DNA from: RPQJ01 sp963746325
GTDB taxonomy: Bacteria; Pseudomonadota; Gammaproteobacteria; Steroidobacterales; Steroidobacteraceae
Assembly (NCBI GenBank): GCA_963746325.1
Contig: CAVVBC010000004.1
Span: forward strand, 1 to 64,000
Direction of reading: 5' to 3'
Length of the DNA: 64,000 bases
The notes under the pieces are model-generated. The model was not told the origin of the DNA. It saw only the letters and a list, made by a program, of their open reading frames with translations, and made no database searches. A program made the position numbers and the translations under genes. Every line of letters begins with the position of its first letter. Position 1 is the stretch's first letter. This document shows, one piece after another, positions 36,691 to 46,097 of the stretch.

Positions 36691-37881
36691 ATGCAACTCG
36701 ATTTCACGCCCGAGGAACACGCGTTTCGCGAAGAGGTGCGCCGCTTCATCGCCGCGAGCTATCCAGCTGCCGTGCGCGCGAAGCAGGAGCAAGGCCTCGA
36801 ATTGACGAAGGACGATTTCCTGAGCTGGCACCGCATCCTCGCCAGCCGGGGCTGGTCCGTGCCGGGCTGGCCCGTCGAGTACGGTGGCACGGGTTGGACG
36901 GCGACGCAGCGCTACATCTTCGACGACGAGCTGGCCCACGCCGACACGGTCCCGATCATCGCGTTCTCGACCAACCTGGTCGGGCCGGTGTTGTACACGT
37001 TCGGCACACCCGAGCAGAAGGCCCGGTTCCTGCCGCCGATCGTCGCGGGCGACGTCTGGTGGTGCCAGGGGTATTCAGAGCCCGGGGCAGGCTCGGACCT
37101 CGCGGCGCTGCAGACGCGGGCCGTGCGCGAAGGCGACCACTACGTCGTCAACGGCCAGAAGACGTGGACGACGCTCGCGCAACACGCCGACTGGGGTTTC
37201 TTCCTCGTCCGCACGGATCCGGCGGCGCGCAAGCAGGCGGGCATCAGCTTCCTGCTGATCGACATGAAGAGCCCCGGCGTCACCGTTCGTCCGATCATCA
37301 CGCTCGATGGTGCGCACGAAGTCAACGAAGTCTGGCTCGAGAACGTGCGTGTACCGGTCGAGAACCGGGTGTACGAGGAGAACAAGGGCTGGACCTGCGC
37401 CAAGATGCTGCTCTCGCACGAGCGCAGCGGCATCGCGATGGTCGCGCGCTCGAAGGTGCTGCTGGAGGAGTTGCGGCGGGTGGCGGCTGGCATTGGCGAG
37501 GGCGCAGCAGCGGTGGCCGACGATCCGGTGTTCCGGCGCAAGCTGACCGAGGTCGACGTCGAGCTCGCCGCGCTGGAGTACACGGAGCTGCGCATGCTCG
37601 CCGCCGAGAACGCCGGTAAGGCGCCCGGTGTGGAAGCGTCGATGCTCAAGATTCGCGGCACCGAGATCCGCCAGCGCCTGAACGAGCTGTTGCTGGAGGC
37701 GACGGGCGGACACTCGTCGCTGCGTGTGCCCGCCGCGAGCGCTGCCGGCGTCGGCGCGGTCGCCATGCCGGCTGCCGTCGGCGTGGCCGACACGTATTTC
37801 AACATGCGCAAGACCTCCATCTTCGGCGGCTCCAACGAAATCCAGCGCAACATCCTGGCGAAGGCCGTCCTCGGCTTGTAA
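36691..37881 (+). CDS. Acyl-CoA dehydrogenase, first of a pair
   Basis: 396 aa from ATG 36691; upstream in-frame starts are in the P450 tail. FAD acyl-CoA dehydrogenase features: MQLDFTPEEHAFREEVRRFI, GYSEPGAGSDLAALQTRAV (flavin and substrate loop) and the end FNMRKTSIFGGSNEIQRNIL. It introduces an alpha-beta double bond into an acyl-CoA. It is followed by a second, shorter acyl-CoA dehydrogenase 66 bp on. Such unlike pairs often form alpha2-beta2 heterotetramers in steroid side-chain and ring degradation, so the two probably work as one enzyme (inference from the known family habit). Confidence 0.9.
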   Translation: MQLDFTPEEHAFREEVRRFIAASYPAAVRAKQEQGLELTKDDFLSWHRILASRGWSVPGWPVEYGGTGWTATQRYIFDDELAHADTVPIIAFSTNLVGPVLYTFGTPEQKARFLPPIVAGDVWWCQGYSEPGAGSDLAALQTRAVREGDHYVVNGQKTWTTLAQHADWGFFLVRTDPAARKQAGISFLLIDMKSPGVTVRPIITLDGAHEVNEVWLENVRVPVENRVYEENKGWTCAKMLLSHERSGIAMVARSKVLLEELRRVAAGIGEGAAAVADDPVFRRKLTEVDVELAALEYTELRMLAAENAGKAPGVEASMLKIRGTEIRQRLNELLLEATGGHSSLRVPAASAAGVGAVAMPAAVGVADTYFNMRKTSIFGGSNEIQRNILAKAVLGL

Positions 37882-37947
37882 GCCACGCCGCTGCCTGCTC
37901 ACGCCGAACTTCCAGTAACGCAACGCTACGCAACCACGGCCCGCACC

Positions 37948-39081
37948 ATGGACTTCAACTTCACCGCCGAACAGGAAATGCTCCGCGACAGCGTCGCGCG
38001 CTTCCTGGGCGACCACTACGATTTCAAGCAGCGCCAGGCCGTGATTCGCTCGGGCGCCGGCTGGCGCCCCGAATTCTGGCGCGGACTCGCCGAGGACCTC
38101 GGCATTCTCGGCGCGCCCTTCGCCGAAAGCCTGGGGGGACTCGGTGGCGGCGCCGTGGAGTCGATGATCGTCATGGAGGAGATCGGCAAGGCGCTGGTCA
38201 CCGAGCCCTACCTCGAGACAGTGGTCATCGGTGGCGGCCTGCTGCGGCGTTGCGATACAGAGCGGGCCCGACAACTGGTGGCCGGCATCATCGATGGGCA
38301 GGTGCGGATCTCGTTCGCGCACCTCGAGCCGGCGACCCGCTACGATCTCGCGCAGGCCAGCACGACGGCGGAGCGGACCGGCGACGGCTGGCGCGTCACC
38401 GGGCTCAAGGATGCCGTGCGCAACGCCTCGTGCGCGACGCATTTCCTCGTCAACGCTCGAGTCGTCGGCGATGGGCAAGGCCGGTCGAGGACCGTGGCGC
38501 CTTTCCTGGTCGAGCGTTCAGCAACCGGCGTGGCACTAGTCGACTACCCGACGGTCGATGGCGCACGCGCCGCGGACCTGCGGTTCGATGGCGCGGCGGC
38601 CGAATTGCTCGGCCCGGACGACACGCGCTTCGATCTGCTCGAAGCCGCCGTGGACGAGGGCGTGGTCGCGCTTTGCGCCGAAGCGGTCGGCGTGATGCGC
38701 CGGCTGCTCGCGGACACGCTCGAATACACCAGGCAGCGTCGCCAGTTCGATGCGCCAATTGCCGCCAACCAGGTGCTGCAGCATCGCATGGTCGACATGT
38801 ACATGGCGCTCGAGCAATCGATCTCGATGACCTACATGGCCACGCTGAAGCTCGAGCGGTCCGCCCTCGAGAGGCGCCGCGCGGTGTCGGCCGCGAAGGT
38901 CCAGGTCGGCAAGGCGGCGAAGTTCGTCGGCCAGTCGGCCATCCAGTTGCATGGCGGCATGGGCATGACCAACGAGCTGGCGGTGAGTCATTACTTCAAG
39001 CGCGCGGCGATGATCGAGTCGCAACTTGGCTCGGTCGACCACCACGCGTCCCGCATCGAGCAGTGTGACGCGGCGCGCTGA
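37948..39081 (+). CDS. Acyl-CoA dehydrogenase, second of a pair
   Basis: 377 aa from ATG 37948. N-terminal helices MDFNFTAEQEMLRDSVARFL, weaker flavin loop (VRISFAHLEPATRYD) and a normal C-terminal domain (RRQFDAPIAANQVLQHRMVD, then GKAAKFVGQSAIQLHGGMGM). The usual catalytic glutamate region is replaced by GGMGMTNELAVSHYFKRA, as in the partner subunit of heteromeric acyl-CoA dehydrogenases. The hydrolase start GTG 39065 lies inside its end, so the genes are coupled. Confidence 0.88.
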   Translation: MDFNFTAEQEMLRDSVARFLGDHYDFKQRQAVIRSGAGWRPEFWRGLAEDLGILGAPFAESLGGLGGGAVESMIVMEEIGKALVTEPYLETVVIGGGLLRRCDTERARQLVAGIIDGQVRISFAHLEPATRYDLAQASTTAERTGDGWRVTGLKDAVRNASCATHFLVNARVVGDGQGRSRTVAPFLVERSATGVALVDYPTVDGARAADLRFDGAAAELLGPDDTRFDLLEAAVDEGVVALCAEAVGVMRRLLADTLEYTRQRRQFDAPIAANQVLQHRMVDMYMALEQSISMTYMATLKLERSALERRRAVSAAKVQVGKAAKFVGQSAIQLHGGMGMTNELAVSHYFKRAAMIESQLGSVDHHASRIEQCDAAR

Positions 39082-40048
39082 CGAGACGGGCCACGGCGGC
39101 CATCCCGCCGGCCCGGCGTGGTTCCGGGACGCCTTGTCCCATGCGCCTGTGCGTTCGTTCGTTCCCGTCGAGGACGCGGAGATCGAAGTCCTCGCGTGGG
39201 GAGAGCGCGGACTGCCCGGTGTGCTGCTCCTGCATGGATTCACGGCGCATGCGGACTGGTGGAGCTTCATCGCGCCACTGCTCGCGCACGGCCGCCGCGT
39301 CGTCGCCTGCTCATTCTCGGGGATGGGACGCTCGAGCTGGCGCGACGCCTATTCCTTGCAGCTGTACGCGCGGGAAGCAGTCGCCGTGGCGGAGGCGAGC
39401 GGCCTCTTCGATGCCCCTGCGGCGCCGGTCATCATCGGGCATTCCTTTGGCAGCTTCGCCGCACGCATCGCGGCCCACACGCTCGGAGCGCGGCTCGGCG
39501 GCGTGGTGCTGGTCGATGGGGCGCTCGCAGCACGCGAGAACGACGACGAGTACGACGGCGTGCCACGCCGGGGTCATCGTCACCGCATCTACCCGACACT
39601 GGAGCAGGCGGTCGCGCGATTCCGCTTCGAGCCGCCGCAGACCTGCGAAAACGACTACATCGCCGGCTTCCTCGCCCGCACCTCGCTTGGCCTGACGACG
39701 GCCGAGCCCGCGACGACCGATGGCTGGTCGTGGCGATTCGATCCCGACCTGCGCGCCAAGATGCTCGCGCTGCCGACGGCTGATCTGCTGGCGCCCATCG
39801 AGTGCCGGCTGGCGCTGCTGTTCGGCGAGCGCTCCAAACTGATGACGGACGCACGGCTCCACTTGATTCGCGAGCACACCCCGCTCGACGCGCCATGGAT
39901 CGTCATTCCCGATGCAGGCCACCACGTCATGGTCGACCAGCCCCTCGCGCTGGTCGCGGCGCTGCGGACGCTGCTCGAGACCTGGCAACCCGCCGCAGAA
40001 CACAGCCCCTCGTCGCGGCCCCACGTCGCCGCAGGTACCCAAGCATGA
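39065..40048 (+). CDS. Alpha/beta-fold hydrolase
   Basis: 327 aa from GTG 39065, overlapping the preceding gene by 17 bases. Oxyanion region LLLHGFTAHADWWSF, nucleophile elbow GHSFGS with Ser127, and the final histidine in IPDAGHHVMVDQP. It hydrolyses an ester, thioester or a carbon-carbon bond (meta-cleavage-type hydrolases share this layout). Cytosolic. Overlap with both neighbours places it firmly in the acyl-CoA dehydrogenase-MaoC-SDR-MFS operon. Confidence 0.85.
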   Translation: MTRRADETGHGGHPAGPAWFRDALSHAPVRSFVPVEDAEIEVLAWGERGLPGVLLLHGFTAHADWWSFIAPLLAHGRRVVACSFSGMGRSSWRDAYSLQLYAREAVAVAEASGLFDAPAAPVIIGHSFGSFAARIAAHTLGARLGGVVLVDGALAARENDDEYDGVPRRGHRHRIYPTLEQAVARFRFEPPQTCENDYIAGFLARTSLGLTTAEPATTDGWSWRFDPDLRAKMLALPTADLLAPIECRLALLFGERSKLMTDARLHLIREHTPLDAPWIVIPDAGHHVMVDQPLALVAALRTLLETWQPAAEHSPSSRPHVAAGTQA

Positions 40049-40503
40049 ACACGCCCGACAGTCTCAAGGCGCGCATCGGACAGGAAGTCGGGGTATCCGA
40101 CTGGTGCCTCGTCGACCAGGACATGATCGATCGCTTTGCCGATCTCACCGACGATCACCAGTGGATCCACGTCGATCGCGAAGCCGCCGCCCAGGCGCCG
40201 TTCGGTGGCACCATCGCGCATGGCTTCCTGGTGCTGTCGCTGCTGGCAAAGCTGGCGACGGCGGCCGACATCGCGCTAGCCGGGACCCGGATGGGCATGA
40301 ACTACGGCTTCGACAAGGTGCGCATGACCAGCCCGGTGCGCTCGGGCAGCCGCATCCGCGGACGCTTCGTGTTGCGCGACGTGGCCGAGCGCGGGCCGGG
40401 GCAGTGGCTGGTCACGATGACCGCGACGGTCGAAGTTGAAGGCCAGGCGAAGCCTGCCATCATCGCCGAGTGGCTCAGCCTGCAGTTCGTCGGCCAGGAG
40501 TAG
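40045..40503 (+). CDS. MaoC-family dehydratase/hydratase
   Basis: 152 aa, ATG 40045 overlapping the hydrolase stop by ATGA. Single hot-dog domain with the hydratase-2 motif FADLTDDHQWIHVDREAAAQ (catalytic Asp and His) and FGGTIAHGFLVLSLLAKL. It hydrates an enoyl-CoA to the 3R-hydroxyacyl-CoA. It is placed between the acyl-CoA dehydrogenases and an SDR of the hydroxyacyl-CoA dehydrogenase type, so these genes make an ordered beta-oxidation series. Confidence 0.9.
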   Translation: MNTPDSLKARIGQEVGVSDWCLVDQDMIDRFADLTDDHQWIHVDREAAAQAPFGGTIAHGFLVLSLLAKLATAADIALAGTRMGMNYGFDKVRMTSPVRSGSRIRGRFVLRDVAERGPGQWLVTMTATVEVEGQAKPAIIAEWLSLQFVGQE

Positions 40504-40506
40504 TCC

Positions 40507-41427
40507 ATGAGCATTCGATTCGATGACCGGGTGGCGATCGTCACGGGTGCGGCGGCGGGGCTCGGGCGCTCCCATGCACTGGCGCTGGCCGCGCGCGGGG
40601 CGCGTGTCGTCGTCAACGATTTCGGCGGCGACGTGCACGGGACAGGCGGGTCCTCTGAGCCCGCCGAGCGTGTCGCGGACGAAATCCGGCGCGCGGGCGG
40701 GGAGGCGATGTCGCACGGCGCCAGCGTCGCCAATGACGAGCAGGTCGCGCACATGGTCGCCGCGGTCATGGAGCGCTGGGGACGCGTCGACATCCTCATC
40801 AACAACGCGGGCATCCTGCGCGACGCGAGCTTCGCCAAGACGACCCTCGCCGACTTCCGCACGGTGCTGGACGTGCACCTGCTCGGGTCAGCCATCTGCA
40901 GCCAGGCCGTGTGGCCGCACATGCGCGCTGCCAACTTCGGTCGCATCCTGATGACCACGTCGACGTCCGGGCTCTACGGCAACTTCGGCCAGGCGAACTA
41001 TGGCGCTGCCAAGACGGGCCTGATCGGCCTCATGAACGTGCTGCAGATCGAGGGCGCCAAGCACGACATCCGCGTGAACGCGCTGTGTCCTTCGGCGGCC
41101 ACGCGCATGACGCAGGGGCTGATGCCTGAAGCGGTGCTGTCGCTGCTGACGCCGGAGTCGGTGACACCCGCGGCGCTGTTCCTCGTCAGTGACGATGCGC
41201 CCCGGCGCACGATCCTGAGCGCGTGCGCCGGAGGTTTTGCGCGAGTCGTCATCCAGGAAACCGAGGGTATCTTCCTGCCGGAGGCCGAGCGCACGCCCGA
41301 ATCGATCGCGGCCCGCTTCGACACGATCAACGATCTCTCGACCGTCATCCACTGCGAGGACCCGGGCGGGCCCGGCATGCGTTTCGTCAGGCAGGCGGCA
41401 GCGGCAGCCGGCATGGCACTCAAGTGA
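40507..41427 (+). CDS. SDR, multifunctional-enzyme-type (3R)-hydroxyacyl-CoA dehydrogenase
   Basis: 306 aa from ATG 40507, three bases after the MaoC stop. Rossmann motif VAIVTGAAAGLGRSHALALA, the insert VNDFGGDVHGTGGSS typical of the MFE-2 dehydrogenase domain, INNAGILRDASFAKT, and the catalytic NYGAAKTGLIGLMN. With the upstream MaoC hydratase it repeats the hydratase-plus-dehydrogenase order of MFE-2 enzymes, split over two genes. It oxidises a 3R-hydroxyacyl-CoA to 3-oxoacyl-CoA using NAD. Confidence 0.9.
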   Translation: MSIRFDDRVAIVTGAAAGLGRSHALALAARGARVVVNDFGGDVHGTGGSSEPAERVADEIRRAGGEAMSHGASVANDEQVAHMVAAVMERWGRVDILINNAGILRDASFAKTTLADFRTVLDVHLLGSAICSQAVWPHMRAANFGRILMTTSTSGLYGNFGQANYGAAKTGLIGLMNVLQIEGAKHDIRVNALCPSAATRMTQGLMPEAVLSLLTPESVTPAALFLVSDDAPRRTILSACAGGFARVVIQETEGIFLPEAERTPESIAARFDTINDLSTVIHCEDPGGPGMRFVRQAAAAAGMALK

Positions 41428-42746
41428 ATACCACACCGCAGGTCGAGACCTGGCCGCCGCCCGCGCGCGCATGGACCATGGTGATGCTGCTGGTCGCGGC
41501 TTATGCGGTTGCGTTCGTCGACCGGCAGATCCTGACGCTGCTGGTCGAGCCGGTGAAGAGGGACCTGGCCATCACCGACACGCAGTTCAGCCTGCTGGCG
41601 GGCCTGGCGTTCACGCTGTTCTACACCGTCATGGGGATTCCGTTCGCGTGGCTCGCCGACCGGGGCTCGCGCCGCAACCTGATTGCCGCGAGCATGACCT
41701 TCTGGAGCATCATGACCGCCGGCTGTGGCCTGGCCAACAGCTTTCTCACGCTGTTCCTGGCGCGGATCGGCGTCGGCGCCGGCGAAGCAGGGCTCTCGCC
41801 CGCCGCGTACTCGATGATCGCGGACAGCTTCCCGCCCGAGAAGCGGGCCCGTCCCCTGGGCGTGTATGCGACCGGCGCGATCCTGGGCGTCGGCCTGGCG
41901 CTGATCATCGGCGGCTTCGTCGTGCATTGGGCCAACTCCGCGCCTCCCGTGGTGCTGCCGGTGCTCGGCGAACTGCGGACGTGGCAGGTTGCGTTCCTCG
42001 CCGTGAGCGTGCCCGGCCCGTTGCTCGCGTTACTGCTGTTGTTGATCAAGGAACCGGCGCGCCACGAGAAGGTGAAGTCCGCCGTCGTGCAACCGGCGTC
42101 GTTCCGCGGCTTCCTGCGCGAACGCGGATTCGTGTTCTGGATGCTCGCCGCCGGCTTCTCCCTGATCGGCGTTTCGATCGCGGCGTACCTGTCCTGGGCG
42201 CCGGCCTACTTCATGCGCGTGCACGACTGGGGCATCGCCCGCGTGGGCGCCGTGTACGGCGGCGTCCTGCTGGTGTTCAGCACGTCCGGCATCCTGGCCG
42301 GCGGCTGGTGGGTGGATCGCCTCGCTGCGCGGGGCGCCAAGGATGCCGTGTTGCGGGTTGCGATCGCGGGTTCGGTCGTCGCCTTGCCATTTTCAATCGT
42401 GGCGCCCTTTGCGCCGACCGGCGAACTCGCCATGGCGTTGATCGCCGTGATGTCATTCGCGTTCGGGCTGGCGCAAGGCTTGCCCGCTGCGGCTTTCCAG
42501 GCGGTCGCGCCGAATCGCGTGCGCGCGCGGGTGATTGCCCTGTATTTCCTCGTCGGCAACATCATCGCGTTCACGATCGGGCCCACGGGCGTCGCGCTGA
42601 TCAGCGACTACTGGCTCGGTGATCCCGACAAGATCGGGATCGCGATCGGCATCCTGTCTGCGCTGGTGGTGCCGTTCGGCGTGCTGGCGCTGATGGCTGC
42701 GCGCAAGCCGTTCATGGTGGCCCAGGCAGCGGAACTCGCCGACTGA
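41424..42746 (+). CDS. MFS transporter, spinster-like
   Basis: 440 aa from GTG 41424, overlapping the SDR stop (GTGA). Twelve membrane helices; first helix AYAVAFVDRQILTLLVEPVK with the DRQ motif of this subgroup, then GIPFAWLADRGSRRNLIAAS and GVGAGEAGLSPAAYSMIADS. Such carriers are common in steroid- and terpenoid-catabolic islands of proteobacteria and are presumed to import the substrate. Last gene of the plus-strand operon; it ends nine bases before a convergent ligase gene. Confidence 0.88.
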   Translation: MNTTPQVETWPPPARAWTMVMLLVAAYAVAFVDRQILTLLVEPVKRDLAITDTQFSLLAGLAFTLFYTVMGIPFAWLADRGSRRNLIAASMTFWSIMTAGCGLANSFLTLFLARIGVGAGEAGLSPAAYSMIADSFPPEKRARPLGVYATGAILGVGLALIIGGFVVHWANSAPPVVLPVLGELRTWQVAFLAVSVPGPLLALLLLLIKEPARHEKVKSAVVQPASFRGFLRERGFVFWMLAAGFSLIGVSIAAYLSWAPAYFMRVHDWGIARVGAVYGGVLLVFSTSGILAGGWWVDRLAARGAKDAVLRVAIAGSVVALPFSIVAPFAPTGELAMALIAVMSFAFGLAQGLPAAAFQAVAPNRVRARVIALYFLVGNIIAFTIGPTGVALISDYWLGDPDKIGIAIGILSALVVPFGVLALMAARKPFMVAQAAELAD

Positions 42747-42755
42747 CCGGCCTGC

Positions 42756-44248
42756 TCAGCGCGTGGCGCCGATGCGCGCTTCGCGCAAGGCGCTGCGACG
42801 CACCTTGCCCGAGTCGTCACGCAGCCGTTCGGTGGTCGTCTCGAAGCTGCGGGGCAACTTGTAGGTCACGAGTCGCTCGCCCAGGAAGGCGAGCAGTGAG
42901 TCGGTATCGACCGGCACTGCATCTGCTGGTACTTCGATGATCGCATGCACGCGCTGTCCCAGGTCGCTGTCGGGCAGCCCGATCACGACGCTTGCGAGCA
43001 CGCCAGGGTAGGCGTCGAGCGCCGCTTCGATCTCTGCCGGATAGATGTTGGCGCCGCCCGAGATCACGAGATCGGTGCGACGGTCCGCCAGGTACAGGTA
43101 ACCGTTTTCGTCGATGCGCCCCAGGTCGCCGAACGTTTCCCAGTCACCGCGGGCGCGCGGCTCGGCGCCCAGGTAATGATAGGTCGAGCCCTTGCCGCCG
43201 GCGGGCAGGAAATAGATCTCGCCCACGTCGCCCGGTGCGACGTCCTGGCCCGCCTCGTCGAGGATGCGAACCTGCGCGCCTGGCATCAGGCGGCCCACCG
43301 AGCCTTTGTGTTCGAGCCACTCGCGTCCGCCGATCATCGTCGCCGCGATGGCCTCGGTGCCGGAATACACCTCCCAGACGCGGTCGGGGCCCAGCCATTC
43401 GATCCATTTTTCCTTGAGCCACACGGGGCAGGCCGCCGCGATGTGGCAGACGATCTCCAGCGACGAGACGTCGTAGCGCCCGCGCTCCGCCGCGTCGAGA
43501 CTCCAGATGCGATGCATCATCGTCGGCACCTGGTACAGCCACTGGGCCCGGTGCTGTTCGATCATCTGCAGCGTGCCGGCCGCGTCGAAGCGCGGCGAGA
43601 TCACGACGTGACAGCCCCAGCACAACGCCTGGTAGGCGAGGCCGAATGGCGCCGAGTGGTACATCGGGCCTGGGATCACCACCGTGTCGCCGGCGTGCAT
43701 GCCCAGCGAAAGTACGTCGGGATCGAGGACCGCACGCGCATGGTCGACGATGACCTTGGGCCGTCCGGTGCTGCCGCCGCTCGCGATGGCCTTCACGTGC
43801 CGCGAGACGCGCTCAGGCAGGGGCGCGTCCGACAGGGCGTCGTCGTACAGGTCCTGCGCGCTGCAGGTGCGCGCGCCCGCCGTGCGCGCGGAATCGCGCC
43901 GACCACGAGCCTTGGCTGCAGCACCTCGAGCAGGGCTTGCAGTTCGAGCGGTGGCAGGCGATGCGATACCGGAGCGGGCGTCGCACCCAGCGCCCAGCAG
44001 GCGAAGGCCACCTCGAGGAACGCAGTGTCGTTCGGCAACGCGATCGCGACGAAGTCGCCCTCGGCGACCCCGGCCGCGGCCATGGCCCGGGCGCGCCGGT
44101 GCACGCGGGCCGCGAGTTCGCCGCGGGTCAGCGTCCTGTCGTTGCAAGTCAGGGCGGGTCGGCCCGGGTCACGCTCTGCCTGCACCTGCAGCAACTGCCC
44201 GATGGGCAGCAGCGTGACGGGCGCGGCCGGTGCGAAGCGGCGTGCCAT
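42756..44248 (-). CDS. AMP-dependent acyl-CoA ligase, bile-acid-CoA-ligase-like (one frameshift)
   Basis: ATG at 44248 lies seven bases after the stop of the upstream ligase. The N-terminal part (PALTCNDRTLTRGELAARVH, up to LEVLQPRLVVG) and the larger remainder (QDLYDDALSDAPLPERVSRH, phosphate loop AIASGGSTGRPKVIV, EVYSGTEAIAATMI, ISGGANIYPAEIEAAL) are in different frames. One missing base near 43875 accounts for it (1493 nt is 3n+2). The GGSTGRPK loop and overall layout resemble the BaiB/bile-acid CoA ligase group. It makes a CoA thioester from a bulky acid, most likely steroid- or terpenoid-like. Confidence 0.82.
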
Positions 44249-44255
44249 GGCGGAT

Positions 44256-45962
44256 TCAGCGTTCGTCGGCGCGGAGCATGCCGGCCAGCTCGCTGCGCAC
44301 GACCTTGCCCACGCTGTTGCGCGGCAATTGCTCGACCCGCTGGATGCGCTCCGGATGCTTGAACAAGGCGAGGCCGGCCGCCGCGAAGTGGGCGCGCACG
44401 TCTTCAAGCGTGGGCTGCTTGCCGGGCTTTGGCACGACCACCGCGCAGATGCGCTCGCCCATGATCTCGTCGCGATAGGCCGCCACGGCGCCTTCGAGCA
44501 CGTCCGGCATCTGCGAGAGCACGGCGTCGAGTTCCTCCGGCGCGATCTTCACGCCGCCGCGGATGATGATCTGCTTGAGGCGACCGATGAAGCGGTAGTA
44601 GCGGGGCGGGGACTCGTCGCCCGCGATCTCGAACAGGTCGCCGGTCCGGAACCAGCCATCGGCGGTGAACGACTGGGCCGTCACCTGTGGCGCGCGGAAG
44701 TAGCCGTCGAAAACCGTCGGGCCGGTGATCTGCAGTTCGCCCGGCTTGCCGCGCTCGAGGATCTCGACGCCCGTGTCCGGCTCGACCACGCGCGTGCGGA
44801 TCTCGGCGTGCGGCGGCGATTCCCACAGGATCTCGTCCCGGCCATAGCGCGGAAACAGTCGCGCGCGATGCTCGGGGTTGGCCGCGTTCGAGGCATTGCT
44901 CATCAGCGACATGCCTTCGTTCGAGCCGAAGGCGTTGACGATCTCGATGCCGAAGCGCTCCTGGTAGCCACGGATCATGTCGGGATCGAGCGGTGCCGAA
45001 CCCGAGCCGATGCAGCGCAGGCTGGACAGGTCGACCGTGGCGAGCAGCTTCTCGTCCTTGAGCAGCATGTTGAGCACCGCAGGCGGTGCGATCGCGTACT
45101 CCGGCCGCTCCGTCGCGATCTGGCGCAGGTACACGGCGAGATCGAGCGGATGATGCAGCACCAGCGTGCCGGCGCAGTGCAGCCAGCTCATGAAGCAGCC
45201 GCCGATCGCCGCCATGTTGATCAGGGGAAACGGATTCAGCAGTCGCTCGCCGCGCTGGATGCCGGCGCCGCGGAAATGCCCGTAGCTGATCGCCACCCAG
45301 TGGTTGTGCGTGCGCGGCACGCCCTTGGGCAGGCCTTCGGTGCCGGAGGTCCAGCAGATCGTGGCGACGTCGTCGGCCGACACCGCGAGCGACGCGACGT
45401 GTGCGGCCAGTTCGGTCCGCGTCGCCGCAGTGATCGCGACGGGCGTGAAGGGCAGGCTGCCGGCGGGAGCGTCGTCGCCCAGGCACAACACCTGCAGCGC
45501 GCGACCGCTGCTCAGTTCCACCGCGCTCGCCGCATAGTCGGCGCCTTTCAGCGCCCGTACGGTCAGCGTCGCCCTGGCGCCCGTCAGGTCGACGATCTGC
45601 TCCAGCTCATGGCGGCGGAACTGCATCGGCACCGGGCTCACGACGATGCCGAGCCTCAGCGCGGCAAGATAAATCGCTGGGTATTCGGCGATGTTCGGCA
45701 ACTGCGTGATCAGGATGTCGTCCCGGCCCAGGCCGAGCTCGCGCAGGCGCAGCGCGTAGCCGTCTGCCAGGTCGGAGAGTTGCGCGAACGTCAGTCGCAG
45801 CGGCGTGCCGCCGACGAGCGCGTCGCGGTTCGGCGGGTCGAGCACGGCGAGCTGGGACGGCGCCGCGCGGGCCGCGGCGTCGAACAGGTCGGTGATTCGC
45901 GTGTCCGACCACCAGCCCCGGCGGCGGTAGTCCGCGATGCGATCTTCGCTGGTCGTGCGCAA
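44256..45962 (-). CDS. AMP-dependent acyl-CoA synthetase/ligase
   Basis: 568 aa. A TTG at 45962, close behind GGGGG, is the best start; no ATG fits. Adenylation motifs: ICWTSGTEGLPKGVPRTHNH, NAFGSNEGMSLMSN, GYFRAPQVTAQSFTADGWFR, TGDLFEIAG, IIIRGGVKIAPEELDAVLSQ and the catalytic lysine in LPRNSVGKVVRSEL. It activates an aromatic or alicyclic carboxylic acid to its CoA thioester. It is co-directional with, and probably co-transcribed with, the ligase at 42756-44248. The two may act on successive intermediates or different side-chain forms. Confidence 0.88.
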   Translation of the reverse strand: MRTTSEDRIADYRRRGWWSDTRITDLFDAAARAAPSQLAVLDPPNRDALVGGTPLRLTFAQLSDLADGYALRLRELGLGRDDILITQLPNIAEYPAIYLAALRLGIVVSPVPMQFRRHELEQIVDLTGARATLTVRALKGADYAASAVELSSGRALQVLCLGDDAPAGSLPFTPVAITAATRTELAAHVASLAVSADDVATICWTSGTEGLPKGVPRTHNHWVAISYGHFRGAGIQRGERLLNPFPLINMAAIGGCFMSWLHCAGTLVLHHPLDLAVYLRQIATERPEYAIAPPAVLNMLLKDEKLLATVDLSSLRCIGSGSAPLDPDMIRGYQERFGIEIVNAFGSNEGMSLMSNASNAANPEHRARLFPRYGRDEILWESPPHAEIRTRVVEPDTGVEILERGKPGELQITGPTVFDGYFRAPQVTAQSFTADGWFRTGDLFEIAGDESPPRYYRFIGRLKQIIIRGGVKIAPEELDAVLSQMPDVLEGAVAAYRDEIMGERICAVVVPKPGKQPTLEDVRAHFAAAGLALFKHPERIQRVEQLPRNSVGKVVRSELAGMLRADER

Positions 45963-46097
45963 GTCGGCCCCCTGAACTTTGCTGTCGATTCAGTATAGGT
46001 AAGGATCGAGGCGGGCAGCAATTGATCGCGGCGGTTGGCGTGGTCGCAGGCCGTGCTGTATGGTCCAGTAACGAAAGTCACTCGCAGGGGCACCCCC

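Noticed and set aside
42945..45998. 1017-residue plus-strand open frame
   Set aside because: Antisense to two clear acyl-CoA ligase genes; composition is the Arg/Ala/His-rich pattern of a GC-rich shadow frame.
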